A DNA stretch of 5,780 bases from an uncultured Bacilli bacterium. GTDB lineage: Bacteria > Bacillota_I > Bacilli_A > RF39 > UBA660. The notes under the pieces were generated by a model. It was not told the DNA's origin. It was given only the letters and a program-made list of their open reading frames with translations, and ran no database searches. The stretch's first letter is position 1. Each line of letters begins with the position of its first letter. Below, in pieces: positions 1-5,315 of this stretch. The stretch is from positions 1 through 5,780 of the forward strand of contig CANRMZ010000080.1 of assembly GCA_947631885.1 (NCBI GenBank), read 5' to 3'. A program made the position numbers and the translations under genes.

Positions 1-13
1 CTACCTCCTTTCC
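1..13 (-). promoter_or_regulatory. Strong Shine-Dalgarno site for a gene beyond the left edge
   Basis: Read on the minus strand, the last bases of the window are GGAAAGGAGGTAG, a near-perfect complement of the 16S rRNA 3' end. No start codon at a suitable distance follows before the edge, so the start should lie a few bases outside. This implies that another minus-strand gene continues the directon about 50 bases after the HTH gene. The match is seen directly; the gene itself is inferred. Confidence 0.75.
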
Positions 14-18
14 AAAAA

Positions 19-48
19 AACATACAATATTCGACACACAAATAGCAA
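19..48 (-). promoter_or_regulatory. Weak candidate sigma-A promoter for the gene beyond the left edge
   Basis: On the minus strand TTGCTA (48-43) and TATGTT (24-19) are separated by 18 bases, each matching four of six consensus positions. The pair sits after the HTH stop codon and just before the strong SD at the edge, where a promoter would make sense. In such AT-rich DNA a match of this quality can arise by chance. No GC-rich hairpin that would act as a terminator for the HTH gene is visible in this gap, although a run of seven T is present. Confidence 0.22.
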
Positions 49-51
49 TCT

Positions 52-1155
52 CTAATTCGTAGATACTAAGTATCTGTTTCGTAGATTAATGTATGGTTCT
101 AGTATTCTTAGCACTGCATCTAATGTATATCCATAACCTACAATATTTTCTATCTCTGCATTGTATAAATTATAATTATATTTTTCTGTAACTATAAATT
201 CATTTCCTATTTTATTCATCACTGAAGCATTAATAATTCCAGAATAAATCTTGTATTTAATCAAAAATTTACTATTTTCAATTATGTTTATACTAAACGT
301 TTGTGATCCAACACTATAAATTATTTCTTCTGTTTTATTCGACTTTTTATATGTATTACCATCTAGTTTTTCAAATCCCAATTTCTTTAATTCTTTTATC
401 ATTTCTTTAGTATTTAAATCATATTGAGCTATTTCACGATTAGTAATTATTTCTAAAAAATCAATATTAAATTTTTCTCTATATTTTTCTTTTCCTGTTT
501 CGAAATCTTTTACAGAAATTTCAACTTTTATATTTTCTGGATTATCTACACCATCTAAATTAATAGATATGTTTTTTAATGATGTTGTTGAAAATATTAT
601 TTTGTCTTTATAAATGAAATTTACTTCAATTAAGTCTTCTGCTGCTATATCATCATTTAATAATTTTATATTACCAATATAAAGCATTTTAATGCTTCTA
701 TCTTTTATATAATATCCATCTATATTACATACAGTTTGCTCATCATTAGTAACATCAATATATTTTAAAGTTAATGGATTATAGAAATGTTTATAATAGA
801 TAACTAAAGCAAACATTACAACAATGATTATGAGTAGTATACCAATAAAAAAGACTAGTGCGAATTTTATCCTAGTCTCTTTTTTCTCCTTGTTTCTTTG
901 TTTAATGTTTAGCCGACCAGAATGTAATTCTTCTAAAGTTATATCAAGGGCATTACATAAAGGCATTTGATATAACTGGTCAGGAAATCCATTATTGTTC
1001 TCCCATTTAGAAATAGTTTTAGGAGATACATCTAAAATATTACCTAACTCAAGTTGAGTTAGATTTTTATCTATTCGACATTGTTTTAAAAAGTCACCTA
1101 TATTATCCGGTTCAACATATACGTTACTATTTTTATTCTTTTTACTACTAAACAT
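52..1155 (-). CDS. Membrane-anchored XRE-family HTH regulator
   Basis: A 367-residue protein with a Cro/C1-type helix-turn-helix at about residues 19-77; recognition-helix region VSPKTISKWENN, 43-54. A short, very basic linker (about 81-97) leads to one strongly hydrophobic segment (about 98-121) and a C-terminal domain of about 245 residues that I do not recognise. By the positive-inside rule the HTH should be cytoplasmic and the C-terminal part outside, an arrangement known in Bacillota single-chain transmembrane regulators. It may link an external or envelope signal to transcription; ligand and targets are unknown. ATG at 1155 is the only ATG, GTG or TTG ahead of the HTH, yet no SD precedes it. 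The gene follows the pseudouridine synthase by 37 bases. Sampled lines through the C-terminal region are only about 18-23 % G+C, below the next two genes, which may mean weak constraint or acquisition. The HTH and membrane segment are clear; the role is inference. Confidence 0.85.
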   Translation of the reverse strand: MFSSKKNKNSNVYVEPDNIGDFLKQCRIDKNLTQLELGNILDVSPKTISKWENNNGFPDQLYQMPLCNALDITLEELHSGRLNIKQRNKEKKETRIKFALVFFIGILLIIIVVMFALVIYYKHFYNPLTLKYIDVTNDEQTVCNIDGYYIKDRSIKMLYIGNIKLLNDDIAAEDLIEVNFIYKDKIIFSTTSLKNISINLDGVDNPENIKVEISVKDFETGKEKYREKFNIDFLEIITNREIAQYDLNTKEMIKELKKLGFEKLDGNTYKKSNKTEEIIYSVGSQTFSINIIENSKFLIKYKIYSGIINASVMNKIGNEFIVTEKYNYNLYNAEIENIVGYGYTLDAVLRILEPYINLRNRYLVSTN

Positions 1156-1192
1156 AATAATATTTTACAATATTAAACATTTAAAAATCCAA

Positions 1193-1852
1193 TTATTTAC
1201 ATGTGGTAAACAATTTCCATATTTTTCCATTAGGGTCAACACTAAAAGTTAATATTTCCTTAGTAATGGGATGAGGAAATGATAGTTTGTAAGCACATAG
1301 TGCTATCTGTTCTTTATCTTGCTTACCATAAAGTTGATCTCCATATAAAGGATAACCACGAGATGCAAATTGAACTCTTATTTGATGATATCTACCAGTT
1401 TCTAAAGCAATATCCACTAAAGAAAGATTATCTTTTTCTTCAATAACTTTATAATGTAAGATAGCTTTTTTGCCATTTGGCGTATTTAACAAAACTTTTT
1501 TATCTTCTGTTTTTTCTAAAAAATCAATAAGAGTATCTTCTTTCTTAGGAAGGATACCATTTACAACAGCATAATAAGATTTATGAAATAAGCCCTCATT
1601 CATACTTTGTGCAAGTCTAGATGCCGCCTTAGAGGTTTTGGCAAAAACCATGACACCTCCTACAGGTCTATCAAGACGATGCACAAGGCCAAGAAATACA
1701 TTGCCTGGCTTTTGATACTTTTCTTTTATATACGCCTTAATCAAAGTAAGCATATCAGCTTCTTTAGTATTATCAGCTTGAGATAAAATATTCACCGGCT
1801 TTTCTACAACAATAATATGATTATCTTCATAAAGGATATTTAGGTTACTCAT
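1193..1852 (-). CDS. RluA-family RNA pseudouridine synthase (no S4 domain)
   Basis: A 219-residue protein that should convert specific uridines in rRNA or tRNA to pseudouridine in the cytoplasm. The catalytic motif HRLDRPVGG (58-66) carries the expected aspartate D61. Upstream is the family's opening pattern (ILYEDNHIIVVEKP, 6-19), and downstream are the motif GRYHQIRVQFA (153-163) and GYPLYGDQLYG (166-176). It is short for the RluC/RluD type because the N-terminal S4 RNA-binding domain is absent, as in RluA-like and many Bacillota paralogues. The target base cannot be read from sequence. The ATG at 1852 overlaps the end of the methyltransferase by 8 bases (ATGAGTAA), with an AGGATGGG SD-like stretch inside that gene, so translation is probably coupled. 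The fold assignment is firm; the substrate is unknown. Confidence 0.93.
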   Translation of the reverse strand: MSNLNILYEDNHIIVVEKPVNILSQADNTKEADMLTLIKAYIKEKYQKPGNVFLGLVHRLDRPVGGVMVFAKTSKAASRLAQSMNEGLFHKSYYAVVNGILPKKEDTLIDFLEKTEDKKVLLNTPNGKKAILHYKVIEEKDNLSLVDIALETGRYHQIRVQFASRGYPLYGDQLYGKQDKEQIALCAYKLSFPHPITKEILTFSVDPNGKIWKLFTTCK

Positions 1853-2690
1853 TTGCTACCCATCCTGTTATACCCGCGGGCAAATAAAGATTAGTATTTT
1901 CAATAGGAAGTACTATTTCATCAACTGTTATTTTATTATTAAAATGAACTTTTAAAATATTTTCTAAAGTTACTAAAGAAAGATTAGTAGAATAAGTATT
2001 AACACATACAAAGAGAAAATCATCACTTAGTATTTCTTTACATAATGTTAATAATTTATCTAAATCTTTTTCAATAGACCAAACTTCTTTATTAGCTCCT
2101 CTTCCGTAAGAAGGAGGATCCATGATTATAGCATCATATTTATTACCCCTGCGGATTTCTCTTTCGACAAATTTAATAACATCATCAACTAAGAATCTTA
2201 TAGGCCTATCTTGAAGGCCTGATGATATAACATTTTCTTTAGCCCAGTCATTCATACCTTTTGAAGAGTCAACGTGAACAACACTAGCACCTGCTGAAAG
2301 ACATGCAACACTTGCTCCACCAGTATATGCAAATAGATTTAATACTTTTACTTCTTTAGATGAAGACTTAATAGCCTCGATCATTCGATCCCAGTTTACA
2401 GCCTGCTCTGGGAACAAACCGGTATGTTTAAAACCCATTTGTTTAATATTAAAAGTTAAATCATGATAGTTTACAGTCCATCTAGCAGGAATATTTTTGA
2501 TATTTTCCCAATATCCTCCCCCGGTATTGGAACGGTGATATACAGCATCAGCTTCTTTTTCATCAATGGGATTATCCCATATAATAACAGGATCTGGTCT
2601 TAAAAGTTTAATATTCTTCCAACTTTCAAGTTTCATGCCATTACCTGTTTTTAATATTTTATAATCATCGCCAAAATTACTAACTAACAT
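1845..2690 (-). CDS. Class I SAM-dependent methyltransferase, COG1092/RlmI-like
   Basis: A 281-residue protein, counted from ATG 2690, that probably transfers a methyl group from S-adenosylmethionine to RNA. The SAM-binding motif I is LNLFAYTGGASVA (117-129), followed by an acidic strand end HVDSS (139-143). Motif IV is MDPPSYGRG (190-198), typical of COG1092 methyltransferases related to RlmI/RlmK. GLFPEQAVNWD (91-101) precedes the Rossmann core. The PUA domain that RlmI carries at its N-terminus is not visible, so rRNA specificity should not be copied from RlmI. The frame stays open 18 codons further upstream (to 2744), but that extension lies inside the GtrA-like gene. ATG 2690 has an SD (AGGTGAT) four bases after the preceding stop, so I chose it. 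It overlaps the next gene by 8 bases. Family is well supported; substrate is inference. Confidence 0.9.
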   Translation of the reverse strand: MLVSNFGDDYKILKTGNGMKLESWKNIKLLRPDPVIIWDNPIDEKEADAVYHRSNTGGGYWENIKNIPARWTVNYHDLTFNIKQMGFKHTGLFPEQAVNWDRMIEAIKSSSKEVKVLNLFAYTGGASVACLSAGASVVHVDSSKGMNDWAKENVISSGLQDRPIRFLVDDVIKFVEREIRRGNKYDAIIMDPPSYGRGANKEVWSIEKDLDKLLTLCKEILSDDFLFVCVNTYSTNLSLVTLENILKVHFNNKITVDEIVLPIENTNLYLPAGITGWVANE

Positions 2691-2700
2691 CTTATCACCT
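2691..2700 (-). promoter_or_regulatory. SD of the methyltransferase overlapping the GtrA-like stop codon
   Basis: The minus strand reads AGGTGATAAG directly before ATG 2690. Its TGA is the stop codon of the GtrA-like gene and is followed in frame by TAA, giving tandem stops. Ribosomes ending the membrane protein therefore sit on the SD of the methyltransferase, which suggests coupled translation. This site decides the methyltransferase start in favour of 2690 over 2744. Confidence 0.8.
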
Positions 2701-3102
2701 TTTTCTTGTATCAATAGCTTTGCCAAAAACAAAGAATCTATCATATAAAAATTCTAAAACAAAGTTTAAAATCATAGTTACTGCTAAAACAATAAAATCA
2801 TTTATACCTTTTAAAGATGCTACATCACCTAAATAAGTTGATATAGGTGTAAATACGGCATAGAAAAGTGCCACTTTAAGCATGGCAACAGGCACATTAT
2901 TAGCGGCTTTAAAAGTATAATTTCTATTTAGAGTAAAATTCCATACAACCGATAAAATTAAAGAAATTAAATATACAGGCCAATATCCCCATGAAGGAAA
3001 TATCACTTTAAGTAAGCTAAAAGATCCTACTTGAATAAGTCCGGCACTTATCGAAAATATTGTGAATTTAATAGTCCTAATAAATTCTTTATTCATATTC
3101 AT
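2695..3102 (-). CDS. GtrA-like four-helix membrane protein
   Basis: A 135-residue, strongly hydrophobic protein with four likely membrane segments at about 10-32, 39-56, 72-92 and 98-120. The motif WNFTLNRNYTF (54-64) after helix 2 and the closing LEFLYDRFFVF (116-126) are typical of the GtrA/DPMS family. Members are thought to help move or present undecaprenyl-phosphate-linked sugars across the membrane for cell-wall or surface polysaccharide glycosylation. No glycosyltransferase is next to it here, so its partner is unknown. An SD-like AAGAGG (3112-3107) lies 4 bases from ATG 3102 and 10 bases from ATG 3096 (MNMNKEF); either start is possible and the longer is given. It is followed after four bases by the methyltransferase and probably leads that operon. 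Family is confident; role is known only in general terms. Confidence 0.85.
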   Translation of the reverse strand: MNMNKEFIRTIKFTIFSISAGLIQVGSFSLLKVIFPSWGYWPVYLISLILSVVWNFTLNRNYTFKAANNVPVAMLKVALFYAVFTPISTYLGDVASLKGINDFIVLAVTMILNFVLEFLYDRFFVFGKAIDTRKR

Positions 3103-3123
3103 TCAACCTCTTATGCTATCAAT

Positions 3124-3132
3124 AGTATATCA
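3124..3132 (-). promoter_or_regulatory. Extended -10 promoter candidate for the GtrA-methyltransferase-pseudouridine synthase operon
   Basis: The minus strand reads TGATATACT, matching the extended -10 consensus TGnTATAAT at all but one position. A weak -35 (TTGCGA) is 19 bases upstream of the hexamer, but extended -10 promoters do not need a good -35. Transcription would start near 3117, giving a short leader that holds the AAGAGG SD. The site lies in the 35-base gap after the kinase-like gene. No terminator is visible between the two genes, so read-through is also possible. Confidence 0.5.
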
Positions 3133-3137
3133 TACTT

Positions 3138-4601
3138 TTAATAATGACTCGCAAGTTGTCTTATATAAAGTGCATCATTAGGATATATCCGATCTCTATC
3201 TACAAGTACCAAAGGCATTTCTTTAAACCAATTTGGTAACCTTTCAGGATCAGCACAATCAGCATCTAGATAACTATCAAGTAATCGACAATTATCGCCA
3301 CAAGGGCCACTCATCAAAGTGTCTGTGTATCTATAGCCTAAAGCTTCTAATTCATGTAGGAAGTAGCCTAAATATTTCACGTCAACGTTTTTAGCATCTC
3401 TTTTAAGATATGGTTGTACCTCAATACCGCACTCTACTATACCTCTATTATCTCTAATATATATTTCTTCATAATTTTTTACAATTAAAAATAAATTTGG
3501 ACATATAACATCCTCATAAGACCACTTAGTTCTAAACATTTTTAAAACAAAATCACCAACTTGGTAAACAACACCCGTAGAACCAGAAGCTATATAACGC
3601 CATGTAGCCCGAGTGCTTAATGTTAAATACTTATCAATAAATTCTAATAATTTACCGCCAAGTCTTGTCATATTAACTAGATCTAATAACTGAGTATCTT
3701 CTTCTCTAAAACGGTTGTAACAAGCTTGATAATGTTCTAAAATGTCCCTAGATATTAAATTAGGATAGTTTTTTATTATAAAAAATTTTTCGGTTGAAGA
3801 AGTCAAAAATAATCTGTCAGGATCTCGGCTAAATTCTGCTATGCCTATTTCATTTTGCACATAGCGATATGAATAAGATGTATCGTATATCATAACAGGA
3901 ATAATTAATTCTTTAGCTAAATCATTTTCGGGGTAATTTGCTAAAATATACTCTTTTAAAGGCATAAAGTATTTATCTTTATACTTAGATTTTAAAATTA
4001 AATAAGCTAAATGACTAATATCTTCATTAGCCATTAAATCTGGAAATAAAGTAAGTTGTTCGTTTTCTCTATAAGTAATACTTGTTAAATATAACATTAA
4101 ATCAGGATATATAACTTCGAATAAATCTTCATAATTCTCTAATATATACTCCATGAATAAAAATCTAATATGGGTATTAGGATGAGCCCTATAATAAGCC
4201 AAAAGCTTGCTAAACTTTTTATAGTCTTTAAAAAGCATAACAAATATTTCGTGATATGTTTCTTCTTTTAAGGTAGCCTCTATTTCACTAATATGTTCAT
4301 AAAAATAATCAACACCCCAAGAAGAATTAGCAAGTAGATTTAATAACATTTCATCATCAAATACTTCGCCTTTAGCCAGTAATTTTTTAGTATCTTCCTC
4401 ATAGCTATCATTATCATATATTACTTTAAAGCAAAAAGATGGATCTATATCTATTAACTTAGATAGAAATCCATTTATAATATCATTCTTATTATCAACT
4501 CTTCTTATAAGTTCTATTAGACTCATCCGATCATAAAGAGTTGAGCTAAATAAGAAGTCTATTTTACCTTGTGATAGATATTCTAAAGTATTAAAAGCCA
4601 T
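3138..4601 (-). CDS. Unrecognised protein: helical N-terminal region plus kinase-like C-terminal domain
   Basis: I do not recognise this 487-residue family. Residues 1 to about 325 look almost wholly helical, with repeated hydrophobic-acidic helices that could form a HEAT- or ARM-like solenoid. From about 335 a segment resembles a protein-kinase N-lobe: SGSTGVVYQVGD (339-350) fits a glycine-rich loop, VLKM (352-355) supplies a possible ATP-anchoring lysine K354, and VQPYL (395-399) fits a hinge. Further on, GDNCRLLD (435-442) and VLVDRDRIYPND (465-476) could stand in for the catalytic and DFG-type metal-binding loops, but no clear HxD or DFG is present. Cysteines at 434, 438 and 449 surround this part. 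No signal peptide or membrane segment is seen. The frame could begin at TTG 4616, but that lies at the predicted transcription start and lacks an SD; ATG 4601 has GGGGG three bases upstream. It has its own promoter. Kinase activity is inference and could be absent. Confidence 0.8.
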   Translation of the reverse strand: MAFNTLEYLSQGKIDFLFSSTLYDRMSLIELIRRVDNKNDIINGFLSKLIDIDPSFCFKVIYDNDSYEEDTKKLLAKGEVFDDEMLLNLLANSSWGVDYFYEHISEIEATLKEETYHEIFVMLFKDYKKFSKLLAYYRAHPNTHIRFLFMEYILENYEDLFEVIYPDLMLYLTSITYRENEQLTLFPDLMANEDISHLAYLILKSKYKDKYFMPLKEYILANYPENDLAKELIIPVMIYDTSYSYRYVQNEIGIAEFSRDPDRLFLTSSTEKFFIIKNYPNLISRDILEHYQACYNRFREEDTQLLDLVNMTRLGGKLLEFIDKYLTLSTRATWRYIASGSTGVVYQVGDFVLKMFRTKWSYEDVICPNLFLIVKNYEEIYIRDNRGIVECGIEVQPYLKRDAKNVDVKYLGYFLHELEALGYRYTDTLMSGPCGDNCRLLDSYLDADCADPERLPNWFKEMPLVLVDRDRIYPNDALYIRQLASHY

Positions 4602-4631
4602 AATCCCCCACTTCAAGGAGGTATTATATGG
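4598..4631 (-). promoter_or_regulatory. Hairpin able to hide the SD and start codon of the kinase-like gene
   Basis: In a minus-strand RNA, CCUCC (4621-4617) can pair with GGGGG (4609-4605), one pair being G-U, across a 7-base loop. AAU pairs with AUU after a one-base bulge. CCAU pairs with AUGG after a further two-base bulge, covering the AUG at 4601-4599. The total is about 12 pairs. There is no U-run directly after it, so a terminator is less likely than an effect on translation. The pairing is seen in the sequence; the regulatory role is inference. Confidence 0.5.
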
Positions 4632-4651
4632 TTAATTTAGTTTTTAGTCAA
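4623..4651 (-). promoter_or_regulatory. Near-consensus sigma-A promoter for the kinase-like gene
   Basis: TTGACT (4651-4646) and TATAAT (4628-4623) on the minus strand are separated by exactly 17 bases: five of six and six of six matches at the ideal spacing. The spacer is AT-rich. The -35 overlaps the last two codons and stop of the hydrolase gene (ATT GAC TAA). The predicted start site is at about 4616-4613, most likely a purine at 4614 or 4613, leaving a leader of about 13 bases before ATG 4601. This is the best promoter in the window. Confidence 0.85.
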
Positions 4652-5297
4652 TAATATCTAGTTCTTCTTCGATTTGCAATATTTTATAGTTAATGTTTTC
4701 TTTTGTAAAATTCTCTCTAATAAATTCCATATCTGGAGGGTAAAAATCATTATCCATATGAATAGGTAGTACTAATTTTGCTCCCATATCTTTTGCCCAA
4801 AGTGCAGCTTCATAAGCCGACATTGTAATGCCATGCGCTGTCGTTGGAAGAGCCACAATATCTGCCTTATAATCGTTATTAAATGATATTGTATCACTAG
4901 TTACGTATAATCTATGCTTACCATCATCGATAATATAACCAACATTTTCAAATACTTCTCCACCCTTTTTAAGAAGAGGATTAAAACCATGAATAGCCTT
5001 TACTACTTCAACTTTAATATTATCAAAAGAAAGGATATCATTTTCGTTTACGATATTAATATCTAACTCTGGATAAGTATCTTGTACTTCTTTTGTTGAA
5101 TAAATGGGGATATTTAAATTTTCTAAAACCTCAGGATAAATATGATCAAAATGTTTGTGAGTTACAAGAATTACATCAGCTTCTTGCCATTTAGAAAGAA
5201 ACTTATCTTGATACTTTAGACTTCCTGGATCTATTAATATTTTTTTATTATTTGTTTCTACCATTAAACACGATTGAGGATATTTAGTTATTTTCAT
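4644..5297 (-). CDS. Metallo-beta-lactamase-fold metal-dependent hydrolase
   Basis: A 217-residue cytoplasmic protein of the metallo-beta-lactamase superfamily, closest in layout to UlaG/YtkL-type small hydrolases. The metal-binding motif THKHFDH (46-52) gives H47, H49, D51 and H52. Further expected ligands are H103 (AIHG), D135 (TSDT) and H180 (PIHMD). LIDPG (21-25) is the usual strand-turn near the start of the fold. These residues suggest an intact dinuclear, probably zinc, site. The substrate cannot be told; family members cut phosphodiesters, lactones and other esters. ATG 5297 has the SD AAAGGA eight bases upstream (5311-5306). The gene follows the DUF5680-type gene by 18 bases and is probably in its operon. 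The promoter of the next gene overlaps its 3' end. Fold is firm; reaction is unknown. Confidence 0.92.
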   Translation of the reverse strand: MKITKYPQSCLMVETNNKKILIDPGSLKYQDKFLSKWQEADVILVTHKHFDHIYPEVLENLNIPIYSTKEVQDTYPELDINIVNENDILSFDNIKVEVVKAIHGFNPLLKKGGEVFENVGYIIDDGKHRLYVTSDTISFNNDYKADIVALPTTAHGITMSAYEAALWAKDMGAKLVLPIHMDNDFYPPDMEFIRENFTKENINYKILQIEEELDIID

Positions 5298-5315
5298 TTT
5301 ACTTTTCCTTTCGAA

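Noticed and set aside
1..51. Terminator at the seven-T run after the HTH gene.
   Set aside because: No GC-containing stem precedes the T-run on the minus strand.
2691..2744. An 18-codon N-terminal extension of the methyltransferase.
   Set aside because: It overlaps the end of the GtrA-like gene, and the SD AGGTGAT fits ATG 2690.
4602..4616. TTG start at 4616 for the kinase-like gene, adding five residues.
   Set aside because: It lies at or upstream of the predicted transcription start and has no SD, while ATG 4601 has a G-rich stretch just upstream.
4598..4631. Rho-independent terminator after the hydrolase gene.
   Set aside because: The hairpin is not directly followed by a T-run, and its 3' arm contains the SD and start codon of the next gene.
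4615..4654. Plus-strand perfect SD (AAGGAGG) six bases before ATG 4628, encoding the 8-residue peptide MVNLVFSQ.
   Set aside because: No plus-strand promoter is seen, the frame stops after eight codons, and the sequence is explained by the minus-strand promoter and the hairpin arm.
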